NCBI GenBank assembly: GCA_037043235.1
Contig: JAWRVZ010000016.1
Location: 1,359,001 to 1,423,000, forward strand
DNA: 64,000 nt
DNA from: Rhodeus uyekii
Taxonomy: Eukaryota > Chordata > Actinopteri > Cypriniformes > Acheilognathidae
Direction: 5' to 3'
Part shown: positions 13,101 to 23,459 of the stretch, piece by piece
Layout of the letters: every line of letters begins with the position of its first letter
How positions within the stretch are numbered: position 1 is the stretch's first letter
Position numbers and translations under genes: made by a program
Notes under the pieces: generated by a model
What the model was told of the DNA's origin: nothing
What the model saw: the letters and a program-made list of their open reading frames with translations, nothing else
Database searches by the model: none

Positions 13101-14280
13101 CTCCATCCTTCCCAGCATCTATCAACTCAAAAGCCACAGACTCGGCGAAACCCACAGCAGCGAACTTACTTGCGCAATAATCTGTGGGGAAAAGATGAGA
13201 GATATTTGTACAAAGGTGCAAGATAAACCAGTTTAGGCATTCGTTAAAATCTCCATCTAGTAATAATTCCTAGGCATATGCAAACTAAGATAACACACAG
13301 GCGTCACAGGAATTCACATCATCCGAGATATCCGTTTCCTGTTCAATTCCACACTTTTATTTAACACACGCACACACGTGGGGATAAAACCACACTGATA
13401 TTGTGATCTAGAAGTTGTTTATTGATTAGTGTTCATTCATATCTGCTGACAAACATGAAAGCCTTGCCAAACATGTAGTTTGAAGATTTAAAGCCCTGAA
13501 GGACTTTGTTACTGCTCCAGAAGCGCCTCTGGCGAGAGAGCAGTTGTAAGAGATAAGAGAACTTATTTTTGCGTCAGAGATAAATGACTTTACCTGCCAA
13601 TCCATTGACACCTATCATGCCTGCAGAACTAGCAACACTGACAAGATGTCCATGGTTCTTGTCTGTCATGGCGGGCAGAAATGCTTTATAGGTCTAAAAC
13701 AGAGGGATAATCATAAATGGACACTTACACACAACGAAACTGCTATAAAATTTGATGGAAAAACATATACATATTAAATATATCAATCCTACCCAGAAGT
13801 GGGACATTGCATTAACTCTGAGTGTCTTCTCAACAACTGCATCGGGAGTGTCCATGAATTTATTACCACTGACAATGCCGGCATTGTTTATTAGTATGGT
13901 GACGTCTCCGATTTCACTTTTTACCTACAAGTGGACAAATAATCATTATGAGTAAAAGATTCAGGACAGGTAGATTAAGATCTCAAATGAACCATACGTT
14001 TAAGGTAAACGTCATTATATTACGGTGTACCTCTCCAGTTAAAATTATCAACCGAAGAGTCTTCAATAGGAAGTTAATTTTAAGATGTGTGGATGGCCTT
14101 GAATAAATATCTAAATAAAGTAAATAACTAGGGAAGCCAAACAGACTTGTACCTGTAAGAGTAACTGTTGCACAAAAAAAGCAATTATGAATTTATAAAA
14201 AATATTTTCTGAATATTATGACAAACACTATTGTATTTTGCCTTCTAAGTGCTAATAATAATGATAGGTAGAACCATTCA

Positions 14281-14327
<47 letters not shown>

Positions 14328-15046
14328 GACTTTTAATTTACATTAAAGAGGATTTCATCACAAAATAAAACTCTTTAGGGTGATGCTGTCTCATGCCAAG
14401 GTCCTGACTGACCAATCAGAATCAAGTATTGGTTGTCAGGGACAACGGTCTCATATATAGTTTAGCGGTCATTATGACAAAATAAACCAATGCAGAATGT
14501 CACAGGACCGACCAATCAGAATCAAGCTTTAACAAGCGCAGATGTAAGAATTTAAAAGTGTGTTGCGATACATTTGATAATGCATAATAATGTTAGTAAA
14601 AAAATCTATTGACTACTCTACAATGTATAACTCCCAAGTATGCACTCAGATCACTTATGGTTTTGAATGAAATACTTTTCATTCCAGGCAAGCAGCTCAC
14701 AAGAGCAGGTTTGAACTTGGATTACCTGATCTGCCACTCGGTAGACATCATCTCTATCGCTGCAGTCGCACGGATAGTAATGTACCTTCGATGATCCCTT
14801 TTCTTTAACCTGTCTGGCCGTTTCTTTCAAACCATCCACATTGATGTCCCACAGCACCAGCGAGACGTCCAGCGGGACGAACTCAAGGGCCATGAGTCTG
14901 CCGATGCCACTGCCGGCCCCAGTGATGAGCACCACCTCTCCAGACACATCTTTCTTCCTCTGAGGAAGGAGAACCTTTACGAAGGCTTCCAGGTGGAGGT
15001 AGACGGTTAAAACTATCAACCGAAGAGTCTCCAATAGGAAGTTCAT
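7075..15046 (-). CDS. sdr16c5: sdr16c5, epidermal retinol dehydrogenase 2-like short-chain dehydrogenase
   Basis: Six coding exons on the minus strand: 15046-14726, 13924-13793, 13693-13594, 13181-13037, 11690-11565 and 7171-7075. All have GT/AG borders and compatible phases, totalling 921 nt (306 aa plus stop), close to human SDR16C5 (about 309 aa). Residues 1-29 form a hydrophobic N-terminal membrane anchor. The cofactor site TGAGSGIG is at 42-49, NNAG at 120-123, serines of the active site at 173-174, and the catalytic YCASK at 186-190, so the enzyme looks intact. Family knowledge: microsomal NAD-dependent oxidation of all-trans-retinol to retinal, feeding retinoic acid synthesis in epithelia. 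The start is the first ATG before the anchor and fits the family. The next gene upstream, penk, has the same orientation, as in human 8q12. The teleost a/b paralogue was not determined. Intron 5 (7172-11564) is expanded by a Tc1 relic and a solo LTR. Confidence 0.93.
7231..8535 (+). mobile_element. dead Tc1-like transposon copy in sdr16c5 intron 5
   Basis: The ends (attaagaggacacttaatca near 7244-7263 and aagtgttcccttaattt near 8510-8526) are inverted repeats. The transposase frame opens at about 7436 with an N-terminal helix-turn-helix (RRFGVSPSTVS) and the TTQQQD segment. Later pieces include GSVMVWGG-like and YWDEIL sequences, but stops, frameshifts and missing catalytic context show it is inactive. 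The copy at 39911-41865 is the same family. Confidence 0.75.
8536..9930. other. intron 5 of sdr16c5, no further feature
   Basis: No element end or exon recognised. The segment 8985-9140 looks relatively complex and non-repetitive but shows no coding signal. Confidence 0.4.
9936..10517 (+). mobile_element. solo LTR of a gypsy-like retrotransposon
   Basis: Starts TGTCAGGG, ends TTGACA, and is bounded by a 5-bp duplication gtatt (9931-9935 and 10518-10522), the hallmark of an LTR-retroelement insertion. A poly(A) signal AATAAA lies at about 10459. No internal region remains, so it is a solo LTR left by recombination between two LTRs. The LTR at 40965-41830 shares its first block (TGTCAGGGTTCTG, then cagagctctgacac). 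Confidence 0.75.
10523..11560. other. intron 5 of sdr16c5, nothing recognised
   Basis: Overlapping open frames at 10858-11137 on both strands lack family resemblance and splice context. No other feature seen. Confidence 0.4.
11565..11690 (-). CDS. sdr16c5: sdr16c5 coding exon 5
   Basis: 126 nt. Encodes the segment with LPILEPDYVAKRIVNAIL and the second hydrophobic stretch, as in the family. Donor GG|GTAAGT. Confidence 0.9.
11691..13036. other. intron 4 of sdr16c5, nothing recognised
   Basis: AT-rich intron with homopolymer runs. Small ORFs here do not continue the neighbouring exons. Confidence 0.5.
13037..13181 (-). CDS. sdr16c5: sdr16c5 coding exon 4
   Basis: 145 nt. Encodes the catalytic tyrosine and lysine (YCASK) and the PYLINTGLF loop; ends in phase 2 at AA|GTAAGC. 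Confidence 0.93.
13594..13693 (-). CDS. sdr16c5: sdr16c5 coding exon 3
   Basis: 100 nt, ends in phase 1. Encodes the catalytic-serine strand (HGHLVSVASSAG). Confidence 0.92.
13793..13924 (-). CDS. sdr16c5: sdr16c5 coding exon 2
   Basis: 44 codons between TAG and GTAGG, phase 0 on both sides. Carries the NNAG motif that stabilises the central sheet of short-chain dehydrogenases. Confidence 0.93.
14038..14101 (-). repeat. relic copy of the sdr16c5 start-codon exon inside intron 1
   Basis: This segment is a diverged copy (about 8 differences over 68 bp by eye) of 15006-15073, which spans the splice acceptor, the ATG and the first codons of sdr16c5 exon 1. The ATG has become ATT in the copy and no cofactor-binding region follows. 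It is in the same orientation, about 970 bp downstream in transcription. Confidence 0.75.
14283..14323. repeat. (GT)n microsatellite
   Basis: About 20 uninterrupted GT units in sdr16c5 intron 1. Confidence 0.95.
14726..15046 (-). CDS. sdr16c5: sdr16c5 coding exon 1
   Basis: 107 codons, phase 0 at the donor (CAG|GTAATC). It encodes the membrane anchor, the TGAGSGIG dinucleotide-binding loop and the segment ending VADQ. Confidence 0.93.
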
Positions 15047-15259
15047 TTCAAGATGTGTGGATGACCTTGTGAATTACATGACCAAAAAATAAGAGCAATG
15101 ACTCACAGTGTGACTAAGGCAGGCTTATACAAACACTGCAGAAAAACAGTGTAGAATGAAAGTAAAAAGACAGTTTATGCGCCTGTCAGACAGTAAGAAT
15201 TAAGTTTATGTGCGGTGTGTAAGGATGAAGAGTCTGTTAAAGATCGTAACACGGTTTAC

Positions 15260-15330
15260 CTGAAGTCGCCGGATGGGGAGTTGTTCTTGTGCAGGTCGCA
15301 GTCGGTAAATAAATACCTGTTCTTCAAATG
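15260..15330 (-). promoter_or_regulatory. sdr16c5: probable sdr16c5 5' UTR exon and promoter
   Basis: On the minus strand a TATA-like TATTTATT (about 15305-15316) precedes a stretch ending in a good donor (CTTCAG|GTAAAC, exon end 15260). A possible acceptor (CACAAG) lies about 20 bp before the ATG at 15046. This suggests a short non-coding first exon. A CpG-rich region extends from about 15340 to 15600. Confidence 0.45.
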
Positions 15331-15599
15331 AACATGAACTTGAACATGAACCAAAAACGACGAGAGCTCGCGCAGACGTTAAGAGAGACGTTACTCGCCA
15401 GTCCTCCTCTTCGCACTTGGAGAGAGACTACAGGCACACAACTTATCCAGTACCGTAGTTATGCAGGACTTCACCTGGCTCTGCCTGCTTCACGGGACGG
15501 GCTGGGTGAGACGCTCCGCGGTCACATGACTCGCCTGACTCCGCGCACTGATTTGTGGGAGTTGTGCAAACTTGTGTTTCGAGTTGTTTGCTAAGGCTG

Positions 15600-17677
15600 T
15601 TCGACTGGTTACTGATGACCTGGTGGAGTTGTAGCTTTATTTAAATTTTAATGGTACCATCTGTGAATCACACTTACCGTAGTGCGAACATGCACAATAA
15701 CTGTTGTTCAGGCCTTGGAGGCTATTGTTATTATGTCATATTTATGGCTTTAATATCTCTGATTTAACCCCTTATGCTTTTCAAACCTTGTTGCTTTAAG
15801 TATAGAATTTACTTGAGCAGCTTTTATTGTGGGATGGGATTTTGGTTTGCATTTAGACAGATTTCTCCCAAGATATAAATATAAAATGATTTTTGTAACA
15901 GCGTTTGTTTGCTGAATGCTTATAGACTGGTCCGTGGAAGCAGTGTCTCCTAATTTACCTGGTTTAAATCAGACATTTCACAAAAATAAAGAATAAAACT
16001 CTTATATCTGACTGACTGGTTTCGTGTATTAGACTAGATCTTCAGCCCCTTGAACTGATCATGCTTGTTTTGATTTTGAAATATCTGAGGTTTATAACAA
16101 TTCTCATTGATCATCACTGGAAACGAAATAATTATTTCTTATAATATTCATCATATTGTTTAGGTATTAGGAACGTCACTGAAAAAATTGAAAGGTGATT
16201 CAGATTCAGCAATCACAAAATGTGAACTTTTGGAGTGTCGAAAATTCAGGTGTGTGTTGAATTAACATGAAGCAAACCGAATTTTAATCAGCAAACCTCA
16301 ACTTTCTCTAAGTGTTTACAAAGCCAAAACTGTTTTTCATTTCTGGTGCTAGAGGAAGCTGATTATCCATGGATGTGTTTTACTTTCTAAAGCTGGAGGA
16401 GTATTGAGGCTTGAATATTGGGTATGTTAATCCCAAAATGTGCTAAGATATATTGATGGAGTTGAAGGAATAAATGTATACATATTTAGCTTTGTATGAA
16501 ATAGAAATTACTGATTGCTTTTATGACTAAGGGATTTAAAGGTTTAATGATGCATGCATGAATTAATGAATTAATTAATTAATAGCTTTAGAAAACACAA
16601 ACTGCATATAGTATTAGGTGGAATGTGTGGGGGGCTTGGCGATTGAATAGATTGGGACACCGGAGTTAACCACAAACAACATATTTGTGCATTTAACATG
16701 GATATCTGGTTTGTGTGTGTTGAGTGCCTTAGAGTGCTTTGCTTTATGTTATCCTGTGTGTGCAGGAACTAAACAGGAATCGGGATGGGTGGGGATCTCT
16801 ATTGGAGCAACATCTATCAGCAGCCATCTTTCAAGACTTTCAAGGACAACCCACTTGTGTGTTAAAATGTATGAATATATGGGTCAGGGAAAGGCGAGGT
16901 TGTCGCAGAGTACCTGGGCATGAGACTCGCATAGTATTGTGTAATCAGGGAAAGCTGTGACCCAGAGCTCTGTATACTTTATTCATATGATTTAATTGAT
17001 AATTAAATAGTTAAATATAATACGAAAAGCTGTCTCTACTCTCCTCATTAAAAGAACACGCAGACTTGAGGAATTGATGCAAAAGTCCAACCGAGTCTTT
17101 TTTTAAGTTTATTTGGACAAACAGGACTGAACATTCGAGGAGTGTGGTGGATTAAAATGTCTGCTATCTTGTGACTTGTAGTAAGCTTTCCATTAAATTA
17201 TCTAATTTTCATAAGCAGTCTCTAAAAGCCTTGTAAAAAGCCTTTATTGAACAAGACCATATGTAAAAAAGAATGGTTTTATGAGGGAAATGTTTTTGAT
17301 TCAGATTTGTGAAATGGTCATTTATTTCCTTTCAGCAATTCTGTCTTCGCATAGAGATTACCATTTGCTTGTGAAAAGCATCCAATCCCTGTTACATATA
17401 TCCACTTCATCTGTTGGTTATTACATTTTATGTTTGATGTTTCTTGAAATGTAATAAATAAAAAGGATAATAAAAATATTCTTGGCCATTCACAAAATAG
17501 TACAGCCTCTCAGACATTATTGGTCAAGCAAGTGTAGAAAATGTGAAAGTTGCTGCTGAAGAGGGCCATTAAGGCAATTACACTGTAATAATGGAGAATA
17601 TCTTCCATTAGCGGAATGACTTAATTTGTAAGAAACAAATATCTCACTGAGACATTTCACTTCTGCAGTAAGATGAA
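15600..17677. other. intergenic between sdr16c5 and penk, nothing recognised
   Basis: About 2 kb of low-GC DNA without coding or repeat signals that I recognise, apart from short ATTA-rich runs near 16550-16580. Confidence 0.45.
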
Positions 17678-17683
17678 TTTATT
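17678..17683 (-). terminator. penk: candidate poly(A) signal of penk
   Basis: AATAAA on the minus strand about 500 bp past the penk stop at 18181. This gives a 3' UTR of plausible length, but other AT-rich sites exist. Confidence 0.35.
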
Positions 17684-18180
17684 GTATTCTGTACAGCTAA
17701 GTGCTCAAAATGTTGCTTTGATTTAAACAAGAACAAAAGGCTGTTGAAAAGTTGTTAAAAGAAATGCATTAATCATCAAGTGCAGACGGCAAACTTAACC
17801 TCACTACAATGTTCAGTGCATGATGCAAACTAGCTAATGTGAGGAGATTCTCAGAGAACAAAGCAACAGTGAAAAATGCTTTTCATTAATTGTGATGTGA
17901 CCCAGAAACAGTTAGATTATTGTCCTCTGCTTTTACCAAATGTCCAATCTGATGGGTGATTCCATTGTAAGTACAGAGAATGAGAAAATAATCTTTTCTT
18001 TCCTTCTTTTCTTTTTAACACAAACCCTAATCACAGAGAACACAAATGTACATTACGGAGGATTATTCAGCAGCAAAGACAAAAATAAATAGTAATTAAA
18101 AATGGCTTCACACGAAATTGATACAGGCAAGCTCTACACAAAGTAGGAACAGGTTTAGGATGGGTGTCCATGTTTTAAAT

Positions 18181-18774
18181 CTAATCCATGAATCCTCCAT
18201 ATCTCTTCTGCATTTCAGGCAGTGCTGTCTCACCTCCGTCCTCCCAAGTGCGTTTCAGAAACCCATTGCTTTTCTGGGTGTCCAACCAGTCAGGCCTGCC
18301 CACTCTGCGCATAAACCCCCCATATCGCTTGTGCATGTCTCTCCCTGCCTCCCCTAGACCATTGTTCCCCTGTACGCTCCTCATGAAGCCCCCATAGCGT
18401 TTGACCATGTCCTCATCATGCTGTTCATCTGATTCAGAGGTGAGACCGACCCTGAGGATCTCTCTCAGCAGCTCCAACTGCTGGTCTCCGGCTCCACCCT
18501 CTGCCTTGTCCTTCTTCATAAAGCCTCCATATTTCTTACTGATGGCCTCTGTGTCGTCACTCTCAGCTGGGGCTCCCGTGCCGATCTCTGCCGCTTTCTT
18601 ACTCATGAAGCCCCCATAACGCTTCATGAAGCCTCCGTATTTCTTGGCGAGAAGGTGGTCTGTGTTCTCTTGCTTGAGGTTGTCGATAGTAAATCGATCC
18701 TCTTCTGTGAGGATGTTTTTGCAGACTTCTAGTTTCCTGGAGTCCACGGTCCCTTCACACTCTATTGTGCAGGT
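18181..18774 (-). CDS. penk: penk main coding exon with all enkephalin copies
   Basis: Begins after CCTCTAG with TCTIECEG and continues uninterrupted to TAG at 18183-18181. It contains the remaining three cysteines of the N-terminal domain and every enkephalin repeat on one exon, as is usual for opioid precursors. Confidence 0.95.
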   Translation of the reverse strand, partial: TCTIECEGTVDSRKLEVCKNILTEEDRFTIDNLKQENTDHLLAKKYGGFMKRYGGFMSKKAAEIGTGAPAESDDTEAISKKYGGFMKKDKAEGGAGDQQLELLREILRVGLTSESDEQHDEDMVKRYGGFMRSVQGNNGLGEAGRDMHKRYGGFMRRVGRPDWLDTQKSNGFLKRTWEDGGETALPEMQKRYGGFMD

Positions 18775-20363
18775 CTAGAGGAGAAATGAATGACCGATCA
18801 ATGCAAGGAAGCAATTGGTCCACCAGAGGGCACACACATTCAGTCTGCTGACGTTCAATGCAGCGGCACAATAAAGAGTGCCGAAAATGACTTCTGACAG
18901 CCTACATAGTGGAAAATGCTGTCAATTCAGTGAAGCACTCTGAAAACATGGCAGCAAGAGAAAGAGAGAACTACACTTGAACAACTTGCTTTGAATTGCT
19001 TTTGATTTAAATATTATGCTACAGCACAAATCACTTGTGCTTGTACATTGCGTTCACATAACAATTTAAAACATAAAACCAGACATTTGACTATTGAGTC
19101 TATAATATTCATCTTTTGTTCAAATTCCAATTTTACAAACAGAATATGTTGTTTTGATGTATTATTTGAAAGATACATGCAAACTAAATGTTAACTTAGT
19201 TAAGGAAAAATGCATTTGTTTTAGTGAATTTATTACAGAAGAACTGTATACAAGTATTATGTATGTCACCTAACCCTTGTGAAAAATAAGTGCACTTAGT
19301 TGTATTGAATGTGCGCTTGTGGTATACTTAAAAGAATATAAAAAATATAATAATGTCAAACTTTTAGGTTAAAGCATCTTTTTTCATGCTTTAAATTAGT
19401 TCACTTTTGATGTGCGTACTGACATACTAAAGCACATTTACAGTAATTGATTATAATTTTTTTCTGTAGTGTTATTCAACATTACATTTAGAGTTCATAT
19501 ATTTAAAATGCCTTCTTCATTAAAGATATGCAATTACAAAAATATTTAAATACATGACGCAAGTTTCAATGACATTAAAGTATATTTTAGTTTACCATAA
19601 TGCTTGTCAGCAATTGCATTCAACATAACCATATTTCAAAGACAATAGAAGTCATTATAAAATTACAAAGACGTACTTGCATGAATCAAAAAGCTAATTG
19701 CATTTAATCAATTTAAACGATGATACGTTTCTTTTAAATGCAATTAAGTGTCCCTATACAATTCAGTTTGAAAATATATTATTGCCATAATAAGTTCTCT
19801 TTTTAAAAGTATGCATCCTCTTTTTCTCAAAGAAAATGATTTAAGAACACCACCGAAGGCTCATTTAATCTGACAAACAAAAAAAAAAAGCTTTTTTTAT
19901 ATTAAGTAAAGAAATATGTTTTTTTTTTATTCTGAGTTTCTCATTCAACCCATCTTGCAAGTAATAATTGCTAAGAACAAACAGCGACCAGGGATAATTA
20001 TCACACATTTTTATCCAGTGGTAAGGTATACTTCTCAAGGTAGGTGAAGTACATTTTTGTATAGACTTGATTACAAAGAGCTATTGAACCATATAAAAAA
20101 AAGAATCATGTTGTCTCACAAAAAGGGATAAGTTGTCACAATAGAATCTGGCATTTTCTAAAATTCGTAAAACAGTAAAACAACTATGAAACAGCTAAAA
20201 AATAAAATCAAAAGGTAGACTATATCATTCAAAAATATAAATTTATAATCAATGAATTGTAGGAAATTCACGTGTGACAACTTGCCCCGACCTGACTTGA
20301 AAAATGCTCTTGTCCTGAGAACACAGCTTAAGCTTTTAGTTAAAACACAGCGTGATTTTATAT

Positions 20364-20433
<70 letters not shown>

Positions 20434-20581
20434 AAATGAGACTCACCAGAGTATCGATCTCTGTCTGTTGACGGAAGAGCCGGTAAACGCAGAGCGCGCA
20501 GTCTCTGCCGCATTCAGCTCGAACCATCAGCACGAGACAGGCGCTCAAAGCCACAGTCCACCAGTTCACAGTTAACGCCAT
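18181..20581 (-). CDS. penk: penk, proenkephalin (opioid neuropeptide precursor)
   Basis: Two coding exons, 20581-20447 and 18774-18181 (135 + 594 nt, 242 aa). A signal peptide (about residues 1-22) is followed by six cysteines (24, 28, 31, 47, 51, 63), the conserved N-terminal opioid-precursor domain. Six YGGFM Met-enkephalin cores follow, flanked by KR, KK or RR prohormone-convertase sites; the first starts at residue 91. The contexts are YGGFM-KR, YGGFM-SKK, YGGFM-KK, YGGFM-RSV, YGGFM-RRVGRPDW (peptide E/BAM region) and a terminal YGGFM-D. The Leu-enkephalin site of tetrapods is reduced to KSNGFLKR, without Tyr or a full dibasic site, so no Leu-enkephalin should form. Family knowledge: secretory-granule processing yields ligands of delta and mu opioid receptors. 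The start ATG is the first after a splice acceptor (TTTGCAG, 3 nt before it). The neighbours match human 8q12. Confidence 0.95.
18775..20446. other. intron of penk, AT-rich
   Basis: Very low GC with poly-A and poly-T runs. No internal exon or named element recognised apart from the TA microsatellite near its 5' end. Confidence 0.6.
20370..20430. repeat. (TA)n microsatellite next to the penk splice donor
   Basis: About 30 TA units beginning 16-17 bp inside the intron from the exon donor at 20446. Likely length-polymorphic. Confidence 0.95.
20447..20581 (-). CDS. penk: penk coding exon with signal peptide
   Basis: 45 codons from ATG to the donor CTG|GTGAGT, phase 0. Encodes the hydrophobic signal peptide and the cysteine pattern C-x3-C-x2-C. 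Confidence 0.94.
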
Positions 20582-20835
20582 GGGCTGCAAACGAGCATGT
20601 TACCTTTACTTACACGAGGAAAGTGTAAAGCAATCTGTGCTAGAGTCTTGAAAATGTAACATAAAACTAGTAAATAATATAATAGGCACATACTTTAACT
20701 ATAATGCGGGCATAAAAAATATTTATTTATTATTATTACTATTTATACTCAAGATAAAGAACCTATCAACAGACCAACATTCAGCAAATTAAATTGAGTT
20801 TAATTATCCTACTTTAAATTCTGTAGTAAGTTTAC

Positions 20836-21051
20836 CTGTTTACAGTAGGCTATGGTTTCTTGGCAGTGTCCACCGTAGTGCTGAATGTGTTGTTTTGGAG
20901 AAAGATCACTCTCCAGATCTGCTGCTGAAGCGTCTTTAGTATCTCACAGCACGAGGATAAACTCCACACCTGCTCTGTTCAGAAACGACGATCACTCGCA
21001 ACTTTTAAGCAGTGTGCCCAAATGACGTCACGCCGTTCGGATCTGACGTCA
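20836..21051 (-). promoter_or_regulatory. penk: penk promoter with two perfect CREs and non-coding exon 1
   Basis: Two palindromic TGACGTCA sites (21023-21030 and 21044-21051) lie 15-45 bp upstream of a TATA-like TTAAAA (21003-21008, minus strand). Transcription would start near 20975. The inferred non-coding exon ends at 20836 with CAG|GTAAAC and splices to the acceptor at 20585-20586, just before the start codon. Established knowledge: mammalian PENK is a classic cAMP- and Ca-responsive gene driven by paired CRE-like elements close to the TATA box, so this architecture is conserved. The exact start site is inferred. Confidence 0.8.
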
Positions 21052-21162
21052 GCAGGAAACATAGAGTGACTAACGTAAAGTTTTTTTGTTGTTGAGAGAA
21101 TCAATTAATGTATGATATTTTTGATCCTAGAATTATATTTAGTTTAAGCTAATGAACAGTGC

Positions 21163-21197
<35 letters not shown>
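21163..21197. repeat. (TA)n microsatellite upstream of penk
   Basis: About 17 TA units, roughly 110 bp upstream of the CRE pair. Confidence 0.9.
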
Positions 21198-21199
<2 letters not shown>

Positions 21200-22227
21200 T
21201 GATTAATAAACCAAATAACCACAATCGGACTCTAAATTTAACCCTGTACAGCAAAATGTATTTTCTTTACTTATTTACTGCAAGTTATTGTCATGCTGAG
21301 ATATGTAATTCTCTGCAGTCCATTTTGCTACTGCTTTTAAATGTAACATGAGGTTCTATTGACCCACATTGGCCATCATTTAAAAGAAAAACAGAAAAAG
21401 GCTATAGTTGATTCCCTTCAGACAACAAAGCAGCAGTATTTTTCTGAGATTTTGGCGAGGGCCCATTGTCCCGAAGAGTGCATGCTGTTCAGCTGGTTAT
21501 CTTTTTTTCTTTGAGCATTACTAATACGGTCTTGGCAGACAGCATACATCTTAAGACAGGACAAAGTGTTTGAGAAATAATAGATTTCCAGCCATTCAAC
21601 CTGTGGTTTTTGTCCTGAGCATTTTGTGCCGTGCGGTGGATATTCCACGATCAATATTAGTATCATATTGACTGTTTCGTCTCAGGTCATTGTTTTGCAT
21701 CCTCCACCTGTCACAGCATTTTGAGATCATCTGTATCATACATTTGGTTCCATTTTATGGATATTTGCTCATTTGTTCGAAGGAAAAGTCAAACTCTTCC
21801 TCATCGAGCCATACAATGCTGACGTCATTAAAAGGCAATTCCAAACTTATTACAGGAAATTATAGATCTTTCTATTGCATATTGCACATAGCCTTAAGGA
21901 TAAGTTATTGTCAGGACGAGTACGAGGACAGTAATGGATGATAACGGACAGCAAGTAGAAGCTTTGGATACTGGGACATTAAATGAGATTGAGAAGAAGA
22001 TAAAAAAATTATATAATTTTTTTGATCCTATTGACTGCATAGAATTCAACGCTTTAAAGTTGCAATGAAATAGAAGGGATTTGGACATCTTCTCTATTGT
22101 GATCTGAGTAAAAAAGAGAAAAGCATGTAAGTTGGGGACTTGGTTTTCCCTGCTTTTGTTGACTGAATATACAATATATTGCGATATATTGCGATCGTTT
22201 GTAAGAAAGGGGTGAGTTTAAGCAACT

Positions 22228-22405
22228 AAGCCCCGGGTTCACAGATAAGGGTTGAGCTAGTCCCAGATTAAAATGCATATTTGAGCTATTTAAACTGAAA
22301 GTAACTTGCCCTCAAATATCTTTAATTAATTCAGTGTCATTTAATTAATTGAACAAAGGCCTAATCCTGTCTTATCTAAGCCCTCTCTGTGAAACCAGGC
22401 CTAAA
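22228..22405. repeat. MITE-like dispersed fish repeat
   Basis: The ends are inverted: ccgggttcacagataagg near 22231-22250 against cctctctgtgaaaccagg near 22382-22400. The interior (aaaatgcatatttgagct, aggcctaatcctgtctta) is a very common dispersed repeat in fish genomes. No coding capacity. Confidence 0.55.
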
Positions 22406-23043
22406 TGATTGGAGAAGTGCGGTATTCGTCAGAATAAGTTGGATGTTTCACCAAAAGATTGAGTTATGAAATGTAATTTAAAACCTACAAGGTCGTAAAA
22501 GGTAAATAAAACATGCATGGATGATTCATTCACAATAAGAATCATTAATATGCATTTAGAAATATGGTGAATTTTAATTTCATGCTAACTTAAATTCTTA
22601 TTCTTATTTGTACATCTATATTTCAGTCCAAAACCTCAGCTGACAACAACATCTTCATGAGTAAATCTCTTCACATCTAATATCACAGTGCTATGAGCGC
22701 AAAGGAACATTTCAGAACAACACAATTAACACCCATAAACACATTTCTCTAATTATGCAGGTAGAAATATGGTGGCAATAACATTTCAAAGACAACATTA
22801 GCGCTACTAAACTCGTTTCTTGAATCCAATTAAGAAACCCTGTTCTTGGAAATGGTAATGAATTTTAATCAGTTTTAGAGTAAAAGTAGAAGTAATGCTG
22901 TTCTTATTAATTCAGCAGACTCTATGAGGACAGATTTGACAGACTCTGTACATAATCAAGCACTTAGTCATTCAGCTTTTAAAAATGCTCTATGTCTTTC
23001 TGTAAATGAATGAAATAAAACAAAATAGCAACAATGTGAGAAG
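22406..23043. other. penk upstream region, nothing recognised
   Basis: Low-GC sequence between the MITE and the gypsy insertion. No gene evidence. Confidence 0.45.
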
Positions 23044-23048
23044 CCATG

Positions 23049-23459
23049 TGTCATGATAAACAATCGGACACAGACGTGAGTGGTGATGATGTTTATTGAA
23101 CAAAGCAAACTCAGAGCAAGTAGCTGGTGACTGAAGGTGTAGAGAAGAACTGGTAGCGGCAGAGAGGCTTATCTGATGGGAAGTGGACAATACTGGGCTG
23201 GAGATCACGGGAAGAATGCCTGAAGGTTCACGGAAGGAGATCCTGGACAATCGGGGTCGGTAATGACGGCGTCAACACGGGTTGTCGCTGGCATGAGAGT
23301 CTGGCAGTCAGTGACGAGACCGGACAGTGATTTGCAGGGTGAAGCTTGTATTTAAGGAATGCTGACTAGGCAGGTGCAGGTGTTCAGTATTCTGGTGATT
23401 GGGATCGTGAGTGAGAAGTGAATGAGTCTGGTGCGAGGGGTGTGGCTGGATCCGTGACA
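23049..23459 (-). repeat. 3' LTR of the gypsy element
   Basis: 411 bp, same as the 5' LTR by eye. It contains the last codons and stop of the gag-pol ORF (stop at 23386-23384). Confidence 0.95.

Noticed and set aside
18118..18619. Plus-strand ORFs with repeated PPY-type words
   Set aside because: Reverse complement of the repeated enkephalin codons in penk.
20336..20446. Extension of the penk exon into a Tyr-Ile repeat
   Set aside because: Read-through past the CTG|GTGAGT donor into the TA microsatellite.
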